A DNA stretch of 64,000 nt. Source: CAYNUJ01 sp964573255. GTDB lineage: Bacteria; Bacteroidota; Ignavibacteria; Ignavibacteriales; Melioribacteraceae. Shown here in pieces: positions 26,607 to 35,542 of the stretch. The notes under the pieces are model-generated. The model had not been told where the DNA came from. It was given only the letters and a program-made list of their open reading frames with translations, and did not search any database. The DNA is taken from the NCBI GenBank assembly GCA_964573255.1, contig CAZNJB010000020.1, positions 1 to 64,000 of the forward strand, written 5' to 3'. A program made the position numbers and the translations under genes. Numbering within the stretch: position 1 is the first letter of the stretch; each line of letters starts with the position of its first letter.

Positions 26607-27470
26607 CTAAACTAAATTTTTAAATCTTTCTTGTATCCTGTCGATAGTAATAGGAGCCGAACCTTCGTAATGGTTATTTACATTGACGTAAACGTCAATA
26701 TCCATATTCAATATTTCATTGATCATTATTGCCAGTTTATCCAACTCTGAATCCTTAGGTAAAACTATTCTGTCCCAAATCTCATTTGTCAATTTTTCGA
26801 TATTTGTTCTATCCGGTCCGTGCAGTCGTATTATTACCGGGCTGAGCAAATAATGTTTGAATTTGTCAAAAACTTCAAAAACAGGTGGCATATAATATCC
26901 CTGAAGGAAAACATGGGATAAATTATTTTCCTTCAAGAATTCAAAATATGCTCTGTTCAAATAGTTTGGATTTCGAGTTTCTACTGCATAAATAAAATTA
27001 TCAGAACGTTTTTGTATAAAGTTTTGAAACAATGCTTGAAAGTGCTGTTGACTCGGCATTTTTTGTTTATTCAAATATTCGAATTGAAACATCAAAGGGC
27101 CGAGATTAGGCTTTAAAGGATCGATTGTTTTTAAAAATTCTTTCATTAATTCATTCGAAAGAAAATATGGATTTTCTTCAAGCGGATCTTTTTTATTCCT
27201 TTTATAAAAGTGTGTAAGTGTAATATTATTAGGGAGTTTGATAGAGAATTTAAACTCCTTGGGGATTGAATTTTTATATTCCTCCACAGTTTTTGGGTTT
27301 GGTAGTTTAACGCCCGATTTTCCAAGCGACCAAAACCATTGATCAATTTCTACTGTGTTGTAAATCCTTGAATATTCCTCAAGATAATTGATTTTACTCT
27401 CCATTGAGTAAACTTTACCTCGCCAGGAATCATATTTCCAACTGCAAGTTCCAATGCGTAGTTTTGCCAT
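26607..27470 (-). CDS. DUF72 family protein
   Basis: The product has 287 residues. It begins with the family signature RIGTCSWKYDSWRGKVY and contains YSRIYNTVEID, FSIKLPNNITLTH, LGPLMFQFE and the HGPD region. These positions define the TIM-barrel-like DUF72 (YecE) family, whose biochemical role is unknown. It stands alone, divergent from trkA. Confidence 0.88.
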   Translation of the reverse strand: MAKLRIGTCSWKYDSWRGKVYSMESKINYLEEYSRIYNTVEIDQWFWSLGKSGVKLPNPKTVEEYKNSIPKEFKFSIKLPNNITLTHFYKRNKKDPLEENPYFLSNELMKEFLKTIDPLKPNLGPLMFQFEYLNKQKMPSQQHFQALFQNFIQKRSDNFIYAVETRNPNYLNRAYFEFLKENNLSHVFLQGYYMPPVFEVFDKFKHYLLSPVIIRLHGPDRTNIEKLTNEIWDRIVLPKDSELDKLAIMINEILNMDIDVYVNVNNHYEGSAPITIDRIQERFKNLV

Positions 27471-27568
27471 TTTTTATTATTTTTAATTGTTTGTCCTTCT
27501 GAATTTATTAAATTTAGTTAAATTGTTTTAATACTCAGAATAATTTTGATTAATTAGGAATATAATAT

Positions 27569-28912
27569 ATGAAAATATTAATGGCAGGCGCTGGAGAAGT
27601 AGGTTATCATCTTGCAAAACAATTATCAGTAGAAGAACATGATATTACTGTTGTTGATATAAACGCCGATGCCTTATCGAGGGTAGATTCTGCATGTGAT
27701 GTAATGACAGTTGAAGGAAGCAGTACTTCCATAAGTATATTGCGAGGAGCCGGGATAGAAGATACGGATCTTCTTGTTGCGGTTACTTCTTCTGAAATCA
27801 CTAATGTGAACACGGCAATTTTGGGTAAAAAATTAGGCGCTAAAAAGACTATTGCCCGTGTTGCAAGTGGGGAGATAGTTAGTGATGAGAATAGAGGTAT
27901 TTATACTTCATTGGGAATAGATTATTTGATTTATCCCGAAGAGTTGGCTTCGAGAGAAGTAAAAAAATTAATTGAACGTTCGGCAGCTACGGATATTCAT
28001 GAATTTGAAGACGGTAAATTATCACTCATTGGATTGAAATTAGACCGGAATACAAAACTGAGTCGTAAAACATTGTTCCAGATAGCTGAGGAATACAAAC
28101 ATCTCAAATTTAGAATTGTGGCAATTCACAGGGGAATGAATACTTTAATTCCATCTGGTAACGATATTCTGCTTCCTGCAGATCAGATATTTGTTATTAC
28201 GACCCCTGACAGTATTGATGAATTTATTGCTCTTTCTGGGCAAAAAGATGTAAAAGTAAACAATATTATGATACTTGGCGGGGGAAGAATAGGTAGAAAA
28301 TCCGCAAAATTACTCGAAGAAGATAATTTGAACATCAAGCTAATTGAATCTAATAGAGACAGAACCTTTGAGCTTGCAGATTATTTGGATAAAACGCTGG
28401 TTATTCAAGGTGATGGCAGGGATATAGATCTTTTGGCGCAAGAGGGTATTATTGACATGGATGCTTTCATTGCGGTTACAAATGATGCTGAGACAAATAT
28501 TATTACTTGTTTGATGGCAAAGCACCTTGGCGTATCCAAAACAATCGCTTTGGTGGAAAATGTAGATTATATCGCTCTTACACAAACAATCGGTTTGGAT
28601 TCGTTAATCAATAAAAAATTAATCGCCGCAAATAATATATCGCGTTTTATTAGACGTGCAAATATTGTATCCATTGCTACTTTGCAGGGAATTGATGCAG
28701 ATGCTGTTGAATATGTAGCTAGAGAAAACTCTCCGATTACTAAAAAACCGATTAAGAAAATCAACTTCCCCGAAGGTGTTATAATCGGTGGATATGTTAG
28801 AAACGGAGAAGGGGATATTGTTACCGGCGATACGCATATTAATCCGGGCGATAAAGTGGTGGTTTTTGGATTGCCCGACTCAATCAAAAAAGCCGAAAAA
28901 TTATTTCAATGA
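27569..28912 (+). CDS. trkA: Trk potassium uptake regulatory subunit
   Basis: The product has 447 residues with two RCK_N plus RCK_C repeats. The nucleotide-binding glycine motifs are MAGAGEVGYHLA (5-16) followed by VVDIN (28-32), and ILGGGRIGRKSA (235-246) followed by LIESN. It gates the TrkH channel by binding NAD(H)/ATP on the cytoplasmic side. The last bases overlap trkH (ATGA). A possible -7 element TAATTTTG lies at 27541-27548. Confidence 0.94.
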   Translation: MKILMAGAGEVGYHLAKQLSVEEHDITVVDINADALSRVDSACDVMTVEGSSTSISILRGAGIEDTDLLVAVTSSEITNVNTAILGKKLGAKKTIARVASGEIVSDENRGIYTSLGIDYLIYPEELASREVKKLIERSAATDIHEFEDGKLSLIGLKLDRNTKLSRKTLFQIAEEYKHLKFRIVAIHRGMNTLIPSGNDILLPADQIFVITTPDSIDEFIALSGQKDVKVNNIMILGGGRIGRKSAKLLEEDNLNIKLIESNRDRTFELADYLDKTLVIQGDGRDIDLLAQEGIIDMDAFIAVTNDAETNIITCLMAKHLGVSKTIALVENVDYIALTQTIGLDSLINKKLIAANNISRFIRRANIVSIATLQGIDADAVEYVARENSPITKKPIKKINFPEGVIIGGYVRNGEGDIVTGDTHINPGDKVVVFGLPDSIKKAEKLFQ

Positions 28913-30357
28913 TTCACACCGCAGTAATATTTAGTATTATTGGGTTTCTGCTGCTATTGGAAGGTATCTTCATAATGACCGGAATTCCGTTTTCGCTTTA
29001 TTATGGAGATAACGATATTATGCCGTTGTTGTTAAGCGGTGGAATAACCTCCGGAGTTGGGGCGCTGATGTTTTTCCCTAATAGAAAAATAGAGAAGGAT
29101 ATTCGGAAAAGGGAAGGTTACCTGGTTGTTTCTCTCGGTTGGATATTTATGTCGATATTTGGTGCTATTCCTTTTGTTATTCATGGTTCTATCCCTTCTT
29201 TTACGGATGCCTTTTTCGAAACTATGTCCGGCTTCACTACCACGGGGGCTTCAATATTGAATAATATTGAAGCGATTCCTCACGGCTTATTATATTGGCG
29301 AAGTCTTACTCAGTGGCTTGGTGGAATGGGTATAATAGTTTTGTCGCTGGCAATACTTCCAATATTGGGAATTGGAGGTATGCAGCTTTTTGTTGCGGAA
29401 GTCCCTGGTCCCAGTAAAGATAAAATTCATCCTAGAATTAAAGAAACAGCCAAAAGATTATGGGGCATTTACGCTATCTTTACGGTTGCAGAAACAGGGT
29501 TACTTTATTTAGGCGGAATGAGTTTTTTTGATGCTATCAATCATTCATTTACAACTATGGCAACTGGCGGTTTTTCCACCAAACAAGCAAGCATTGCCGC
29601 CTTCGACAATCCTTTCATTCACTATGTTATTATTATTTTTATGTTTGCTGCAGGAATGAATTTTACCCTTCACTATAAACTTTTACATGCCGATTATAAA
29701 AGCTTCTTCAGTAATGATGAATTTAAGTTTTATACCAAAATGATTCTCTCCGTCGGTATTGTAATAGGAATAGTGCATATAATTACCGACTATGCAGGAG
29801 TGGAGAAATCATTCAGGGATTCATTATTTCAAACCGTTTCAATTATTACAACAACGGGTTATGTGACGGCAGATTATGAGTTGTGGGGAGCGTTCTTTCA
29901 ATTGTTATTCTTTCTGCTTTTATTTACCGGCGGTTGTGCGGGCTCTACAGGTGGCGGAATAAAAATGGTAAGACATTTAATCCTTCTAAGAAACAGTTTC
30001 CAGGAGCTTCGCAGGTTAATACATCCAAGAGCAATTATTCCCGTACGATTCAACCATGTATCTGTTTCCCCTGAAAACATTTCCAACATTCAGGCTTTTT
30101 TCCTTTTTTACATTACAATCTTTATTGTTGGCACTTTGCTTATGTCTTTACTTGGCTTGGATTTCTTATCATCGATGGGGTCAGTAGCTACATCATTGGG
30201 TAATGTGGGGCCGGCTATTGGCAGTGTTGGACCGAGTTATAATTTTGCTCACATTCCGGATATGGGTAAATGGATACTTTCGGTATTAATGTTATTAGGG
30301 AGACTGGAATTATTTACTGTTTTAATCATTTTTTCTCCCTCATTCTGGAAAAAATAA
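28909..30357 (+). CDS. trkH: Trk potassium channel subunit
   Basis: The product has 482 residues with about ten helices and four pore loops. Visible filter regions are TMSGFTTTGASIL, TTMATGGFSTKQ, SIITTTGYVTADY and TSLGNVGPAIGSVGP. It transports potassium across the inner membrane with TrkA. It overlaps trkA by 4 bases and is followed closely by an exported protein gene. Confidence 0.94.
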   Translation: MIHTAVIFSIIGFLLLLEGIFIMTGIPFSLYYGDNDIMPLLLSGGITSGVGALMFFPNRKIEKDIRKREGYLVVSLGWIFMSIFGAIPFVIHGSIPSFTDAFFETMSGFTTTGASILNNIEAIPHGLLYWRSLTQWLGGMGIIVLSLAILPILGIGGMQLFVAEVPGPSKDKIHPRIKETAKRLWGIYAIFTVAETGLLYLGGMSFFDAINHSFTTMATGGFSTKQASIAAFDNPFIHYVIIIFMFAAGMNFTLHYKLLHADYKSFFSNDEFKFYTKMILSVGIVIGIVHIITDYAGVEKSFRDSLFQTVSIITTTGYVTADYELWGAFFQLLFFLLLFTGGCAGSTGGGIKMVRHLILLRNSFQELRRLIHPRAIIPVRFNHVSVSPENISNIQAFFLFYITIFIVGTLLMSLLGLDFLSSMGSVATSLGNVGPAIGSVGPSYNFAHIPDMGKWILSVLMLLGRLELFTVLIIFSPSFWKK

Positions 30358-30412
30358 ATTTTCAAATTTCGTATATTGGCAATTATATTCATTATGAATT
30401 AGGTAATTCTTG

Positions 30413-31180
30413 ATGCGGCTAAAGCTCCTATTATCACTATTAATATTATTCAGTATAAAATTATCTGCTCAAAAAATATATTTTGCCGGCGGTGTTACTA
30501 ACGACGGAACTCCGTTAAGTGTTGTTAAGTCCTTAGAAATTGATCCCGCGGGTAATTATCTATATATAGTCCTCAATAATGAAGACAGACCGTTAAATTG
30601 CGACTTACTCTATTTATTTGTTGATAAATTCGTAGGTACTGTTTATGAACCTTTCGATTCTAAAGTAATAAAGGTAGATTCAAATGCAACTTGGGCGTCG
30701 TTCAATTATAAATTTATTGAGCCGGGTGACTATAAAATTTACTTCCTCAATATGAGGCAAAAAAAGATTGCCGAAGCTGACTTTACCGTAAAATTAAAAG
30801 AGCAATTTGTTACCGAAAGGCGTACTGTTACCAGCAGTTATTACGACTACTGTCAATTTGTATTTTGTGAAATTGTTTTGGGGGGTAAACCAGTTAGAAT
30901 TAAAAGTAGGGCTTATACTAAAAAGAACCAAGGTTTAATGTATGCCTATATAAATAACGGTGCTCCTTTGAATACTGAAATTATAATCGTAGATATATGG
31001 AAACGGGGTGAAAATTCTTTCGACTACGATGAGTTTGTGGAAACAAAAAAATTCAAAGTTGAGCCGGATTGGCCGGATACGTATTTTAAATATCAATTCA
31101 AACAACCCGGCAGTTATAAATTTACGGTTTATAACCAAAACGAAGTAATTATGTGTAAAAATTATATTACGGTTTATTAA
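30413..31180 (+). CDS. Secreted protein of unknown function
   Basis: From ATG 30413 (a TTG directly before it is possible) the product has 255 residues with a signal peptide ending near KLSAQ. The mature part has two similar beta-rich halves of about 110 residues. Each ends in a comparable pattern: INNEDRPLN-type start, FKYxFxxPGxYKxxxxN. In the first half this is YKFIEPGDYKIYFLN and in the second YQFKQPGSYKFTVYN. It is therefore an internal duplication. I recognise no family. It lies between trkH and rmlA, perhaps in one transcript. Confidence 0.65.
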   Translation: MRLKLLLSLLILFSIKLSAQKIYFAGGVTNDGTPLSVVKSLEIDPAGNYLYIVLNNEDRPLNCDLLYLFVDKFVGTVYEPFDSKVIKVDSNATWASFNYKFIEPGDYKIYFLNMRQKKIAEADFTVKLKEQFVTERRTVTSSYYDYCQFVFCEIVLGGKPVRIKSRAYTKKNQGLMYAYINNGAPLNTEIIIVDIWKRGENSFDYDEFVETKKFKVEPDWPDTYFKYQFKQPGSYKFTVYNQNEVIMCKNYITVY

Positions 31181-31197
31181 ATAACAAAGGGTGAAAA

Positions 31198-32067
31198 ATG
31201 AAAGGTATTATTTTAGCTGGAGGGGCGGGCACCCGTCTTTATCCAATTACGAAAGTTTACAGTAAGCAATTAGCTTTAATTTATGATAAACCCCTTATCT
31301 ATTATCCCTTTTCGATTTTGATGCTTGGTGATATACGGGATATACTGATTATTTCTGATAAAGAAACAATCCCTCTTTATCAGAGATTATTCGAAGACGG
31401 TAGCCACATCGGTGTTAATATTAGCTACAAAGTGCAAGATGCGCCTAACGGAATTGCAGAGGCTTTTATTTTGGGTGAAGAATTCATAGGAGACGATTCG
31501 GTAAGTTTAATTCTTGGTGATAATATTTTTTATGGTAAATTAGACTTCTTTTATAATGCATTAAAGAACCCAGATGACGGCGCTACTATTTTTGCATATA
31601 AAGTTACAGACCCTGAACGTTACGGAATAGTAGAATTCGATGAAAATGGGAAGGCTTTATCCATAGAAGAAAAACCTAAAGAACCAAAATCCGAATATGC
31701 TGTACCCGGTTTATATGTTTACGATAATGAAGTAGTTGAAATATCTAAAAGCCTTACACCTTCAGCGAGAGGGGAACTGGAGATTACAGACGTTAATAAG
31801 AGATATTTGGAAATGGGTAAGTTGGATGTGGAAGTAATTGGTAGAGGTGTTGCTTGGTTGGATACCGGTACTCCGGAAGCGCTGTTAAAAGCATCTCAAT
31901 TTTTCGGTGTTATCGAGGATAGACAAGGATTAAAATTTGCATGCCTCGAAGAGATTGCTTACCAAAAAGGTTTTATTGACAGAGCACAATTTGTTAATGT
32001 TTTAAATAATATTCCGAAATCTTTATATCGGGATTATTTAGAAAGACTATTGCATGACGAGAAATAA
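31198..32067 (+). CDS. rmlA: Glucose-1-phosphate thymidylyltransferase
   Basis: The product has 289 residues. The N-terminal nucleotide-binding signature GIILAGGAGTRLYPITK (3-19) is followed by SKQLALIYDKPLIYYP (22-37), LGDNIFYG and IEEKPKEPKS. It forms dTDP-glucose, the entry to dTDP-rhamnose and related sugars. The other rml genes are absent from the window, so dTDP-glucose use is encoded elsewhere. Canonical members have LLPVYDKPM where this one has LALIYDKPL, a mild divergence. Confidence 0.9.
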   Translation: MKGIILAGGAGTRLYPITKVYSKQLALIYDKPLIYYPFSILMLGDIRDILIISDKETIPLYQRLFEDGSHIGVNISYKVQDAPNGIAEAFILGEEFIGDDSVSLILGDNIFYGKLDFFYNALKNPDDGATIFAYKVTDPERYGIVEFDENGKALSIEEKPKEPKSEYAVPGLYVYDNEVVEISKSLTPSARGELEITDVNKRYLEMGKLDVEVIGRGVAWLDTGTPEALLKASQFFGVIEDRQGLKFACLEEIAYQKGFIDRAQFVNVLNNIPKSLYRDYLERLLHDEK

Positions 32068-32458
32068 AAAAATATTACATCCTCTTTATTTATTGCTTGG
32101 ATTTTTCTCTGTATTTTTAGGTGTTCTGGGAATCTTGCTTCCGGTTATGCCTACAACAATTTTTTTAATCATCGCTTCATTTTTCTTTGCCCGCAGTTCG
32201 GAAAGGCTACATAAAAAATTATTGAGTAACAAGTTATTTGGTAAGTTAATAAGCGATTTTTATAAAAGGCATACGATTCCGTTAAAGGCAAAAATTACGT
32301 CAATTAGTTTACTCAATGGATCTATTATATATTCAATTATTTTTGTCGCGAATCATCTATATTTGCAATTATTCTTATTCTTCGCAGCTATTTTTATTAC
32401 TCTATTTTTGCTATCGCTTAGTACAGAAGCGAGTACTGCCATCGAAGTTAAATATTAA
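32054..32458 (+). CDS. DUF454 (YbaN-like) membrane protein
   Basis: The product has 134 residues. It has the pattern GVLGILLPVMPTTIFLIIASFFFARSS followed by RLHKKLLSNKLFGKLI, which is the signature of DUF454/YbaN inner-membrane proteins of unknown function. Two further hydrophobic stretches occupy residues 80-120. It overlaps the end of rmlA by 14 bases. Confidence 0.82.
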   Translation: MTRNKKILHPLYLLLGFFSVFLGVLGILLPVMPTTIFLIIASFFFARSSERLHKKLLSNKLFGKLISDFYKRHTIPLKAKITSISLLNGSIIYSIIFVANHLYLQLFLFFAAIFITLFLLSLSTEASTAIEVKY

Positions 32459-32544
32459 AATAAATGTTGAATGATTAGAAATCATTTGATAAATTGAGTA
32501 TATAATAGAAACAAAAATAAATTAGAAATTATTCGGAGTAATTA

Positions 32545-34353
32545 ATGGGGCTGTTTTCCGGTTCTAAAAAGGAAATTGAAAAACTCGTTCAAGAGAACGA
32601 AGAGCTTCGTAATCGACTTCATCAGCTGCTGGAAAAGCAGCAGAGCTACGAAGAATTAGAAAATCAATTATCCCGCGCACGCCAAGAATTAAGCGATATA
32701 TCGGCAGAAGAACGCAGAATCAACGAACGCATTGTAAATCTTGAACGTGATATTGCTTCCAAGGAGAGTGATTTAGAACGGATTAATGAATCAATTTCTT
32801 CTTCCGAGGAAAAACTTACCGAATTAAAAGCTGAATGCTCCGAAAGAGAAACCGTACTCAATAATATTAAAATTGAAATTGATGAAAAGACCGCCCAAAA
32901 TGAGAAGATTTTAGCAGAACTGAATGAGAACGAGGAAAAGCTAAAAGAAATCAATCAAAATTTAGAGAATCTTGAAAAAGAACTGGAACAGAAGAATGAG
33001 CAAAAGTCTCAACTGGAAAATGAAATAGATTCTTTATTGGAGAAGAAAAACGAACTTAGTGATAAAGTTAAAAATTTAACCGAGGAAGAGAATCGCTTAT
33101 TAGATTCATTAAACTCGTTAAAATCTGAAATAGAATCGGGAGAACAAGAATTACAAAATATTAAAAATGAGATTGATGAATTAAAGCAGGAAAAAGAATT
33201 ACTGCTAAAAGAAATTGAAGAACTTTCAGCAACTCGAGATGAAAAAGAAGAATTGCTAACCATAATAGAAGAAAAACTTGCACGAAACGACGAAATAAAA
33301 TCGAATTTGGAAGCTAATCTAGCCCAATTAACTCTTCAGCTGTCCGAAAAGGATAAACTCTTCAATGAATTCAATAAAAAAAGAACGGAAATAATGGATG
33401 AAATTCAGGAGAGTAAAAACGAGTTAAACGATTACCAAACTAAAGTTCAAATTGAAAAAAACAAACTCGACGAACTTACGGAAACTGTGAGGAATTTGGA
33501 GGGCAGGCGACAGGAATTAACATTCGAAATTAAAAAAGCCGAATCAATGCGCAATGAATTGAATGAGGATATAATCGAAAAGCGGAATGATTCGGAAAAA
33601 TTAAGAATGGAATTGGATAATCTGCGTAATTTGATTTCCGAACACGAGAAGAGAAAATTTGAAGCTGAAGAGAGTACGTTGCAGTTAGAAACTAAATTGA
33701 CAACGACAATTATTAACTTCAGCAATGAACTTCAAGGTGCTACTCAAAGGCTAAACGATATCAAGCGTGAAATATTGGAACGTGAAAAAGAATTGGGTGA
33801 AAAGGAAAAATCGCTGATCGAAAAATCCTCCCAAATTGCCGAATACGGTTCTCTTATAAAAGTAATGAAAAGAGAGAAAGATAATTTGGAAGAAAATATT
33901 CAACATTTGAGGGAACATGAAAGAGAGCTTAACAATATTTATGAAACCTTAAACGATAGATTGACTAAGAAGCGAATTGAATACAATTCACTTAAAAATA
34001 ATGCTATGCAGTTGCGTAATTCCAATATGGATTTGGAAAAGGATTTATCTAAATTAATTGAACAAGCCGGAAAAGATTTCATAGATATTGAAGAGCATAA
34101 AGAAACTATTACCGCCGAAATAAAAGAGAATGAAAGAAAATTAGAGGAAATACTTAAATCTATTGAAGAAAAACGCCAAGAATTGGATGCATTGAGAAGC
34201 GAAACTCAAAACATAGAAATGGAAAAAGAAGAATATAACGAAAAACTTTCGCAGCTTGTTTCTATGGAAAAATCACTTCAAAATAAAATTAAAGAGTATA
34301 CCGATAAACTCGAAAATATTGGAAAACATTTGGGAATTGAAGGCGAAGATTAA
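32545..34353 (+). CDS. Long coiled-coil protein
   Basis: The product has 602 residues, almost wholly heptad-patterned and rich in Glu, Lys, Asn and Leu from about residue 8 to 600. There is no signal peptide or membrane segment. It begins MGLFSGSKKEIEKLVQENEELR. It resembles SMC arms or filament-forming proteins in composition only; no ATPase head (Walker A/B) is present. A cytoskeletal, polarity or chromosome-organising role is possible but not shown. No partner gene is obvious. Confidence 0.75.
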   Translation: MGLFSGSKKEIEKLVQENEELRNRLHQLLEKQQSYEELENQLSRARQELSDISAEERRINERIVNLERDIASKESDLERINESISSSEEKLTELKAECSERETVLNNIKIEIDEKTAQNEKILAELNENEEKLKEINQNLENLEKELEQKNEQKSQLENEIDSLLEKKNELSDKVKNLTEEENRLLDSLNSLKSEIESGEQELQNIKNEIDELKQEKELLLKEIEELSATRDEKEELLTIIEEKLARNDEIKSNLEANLAQLTLQLSEKDKLFNEFNKKRTEIMDEIQESKNELNDYQTKVQIEKNKLDELTETVRNLEGRRQELTFEIKKAESMRNELNEDIIEKRNDSEKLRMELDNLRNLISEHEKRKFEAEESTLQLETKLTTTIINFSNELQGATQRLNDIKREILEREKELGEKEKSLIEKSSQIAEYGSLIKVMKREKDNLEENIQHLREHERELNNIYETLNDRLTKKRIEYNSLKNNAMQLRNSNMDLEKDLSKLIEQAGKDFIDIEEHKETITAEIKENERKLEEILKSIEEKRQELDALRSETQNIEMEKEEYNEKLSQLVSMEKSLQNKIKEYTDKLENIGKHLGIEGED

Positions 34354-34800
34354 TTGTTCTTCAATTGATATTTCGTAATTGTGTTTTTAAGTTCTCTTAC
34401 TTTGTTGTATTGAAATTTTTGTGAGTTTCCCTTTTAACTTTTTTTAATGTAAAGTGAATTTCCCGCTATTGTTCTAAAGTTGTTATGCTTTCTATTGTTG
34501 CAATTCTTGATTGTTGTTTTCAACTGTTTATATAGTTCATATTTGTGAGATGTACAACATTTGAGATACTAATATTTTGGTAATTTAAATGCAAACTTTT
34601 GAAAGAATTACTAGTCCGATACAATAAGGAAATATAGTATTTAAAAATTTGTTGCTCTATTTTTCCGGAAGAATATTCTTTCTCGCTGTTTTTAGAAATG
34701 TAAAATCTTTACTTCAGAAATCATTGCCATTAAAGTATTAGTGAAAATTCAATTTTATTATGGTTTCAAAAATTTTTAATCTTTAAATGGAATTATAAGT
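34354..34800. other. 447-base AT-rich intergenic stretch
   Basis: No open frame, tRNA, terminator or good promoter was found on either strand. It separates the coiled-coil gene from the SGNH hydrolase pair. Confidence 0.5.
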
Positions 34801-35535
34801 ATGCTTCGGAAAGTTTTAACTGTTAGTTTATATGTCTTAATTTTGTTTGAAGGAGTCTTAGCTTTTGATTTGAAAGATATTGCGGCAAAGGATACGGCAA
34901 AATATTTAAAGAATCCTATTTATAATAGAAGAATAGAGTTATTTAAGCTTTATAAAATAAGGAAAGTAGATATTGTGATGTTGGGTAATTCTTTAACCGA
35001 AGGGGTTGATTGGAGCGAATTACTCGGAAGATTCAGCGTTGCCAATAGAGGAATAACGGGAGATATTTTAGAAGGTTACTTAAATAGAATGAAATATGTT
35101 TACAACTTGCATCCGAAAGTTTGTTTTATTGAAGGAGGAATAAACGATATTTATAACTGGACTCCCGTTAAGGAAATTTTTGAACAATATAAAAAGGTTA
35201 TTGCAATTCTATTACAGCACAATATCATACCAGTTATTCAGTCTACACTATATTCAGCAGAATTTTGGGGAGAGAAATGGATCTTAAATCACAATCCTAA
35301 TCTCAAACCGGCTGAAGTTAATAAGGGAAGAAATAATGAAGTTAAAAAATTAAATTCATTGTTGAGAGAATATGCAAGAAAAAATGGGATAATTTTCATA
35401 GATATGAACAAAAAGATGACTTCAAGAGGATTTTTGAAGAGATCGTTAACCTGGGATGGTGTGCATCTTACAGCACGAGGTTATAAAATCTGGGCAGAGG
35501 AAGTTAATAAAGTTTTAATTAAATTAGGATTATAA
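34801..35535 (+). CDS. Secreted GDSL/SGNH hydrolase
   Basis: The product has 244 residues with a signal peptide (about 1-21). The SGNH blocks are all present: block I MLGNSLTEG with Ser64, block II NRGITGD (Gly87), block III GGINDIY (Asn115) and block V DGVHLTARGY (Asp219, His222). The family includes platelet-activating-factor acetylhydrolase-like esterases and carbohydrate acetylesterases. It is followed 7 bases later by a second SGNH protein, suggesting joint work on an acylated polymer in the periplasm or outside. Confidence 0.87.
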   Translation: MLRKVLTVSLYVLILFEGVLAFDLKDIAAKDTAKYLKNPIYNRRIELFKLYKIRKVDIVMLGNSLTEGVDWSELLGRFSVANRGITGDILEGYLNRMKYVYNLHPKVCFIEGGINDIYNWTPVKEIFEQYKKVIAILLQHNIIPVIQSTLYSAEFWGEKWILNHNPNLKPAEVNKGRNNEVKKLNSLLREYARKNGIIFIDMNKKMTSRGFLKRSLTWDGVHLTARGYKIWAEEVNKVLIKLGL

Positions 35536-35542
35536 TAAAGAG

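Noticed and set aside
32664..32954. Serine-rich minus-strand frames inside the coiled-coil gene
   Set aside because: Antisense of Glu/Lys/Leu codons gives long Ser/Phe frames; this is a known artefact.
34354..34800. Possible small RNA or tRNA in the large gap
   Set aside because: No cloverleaf, no terminator hairpin and no promoter pattern found.
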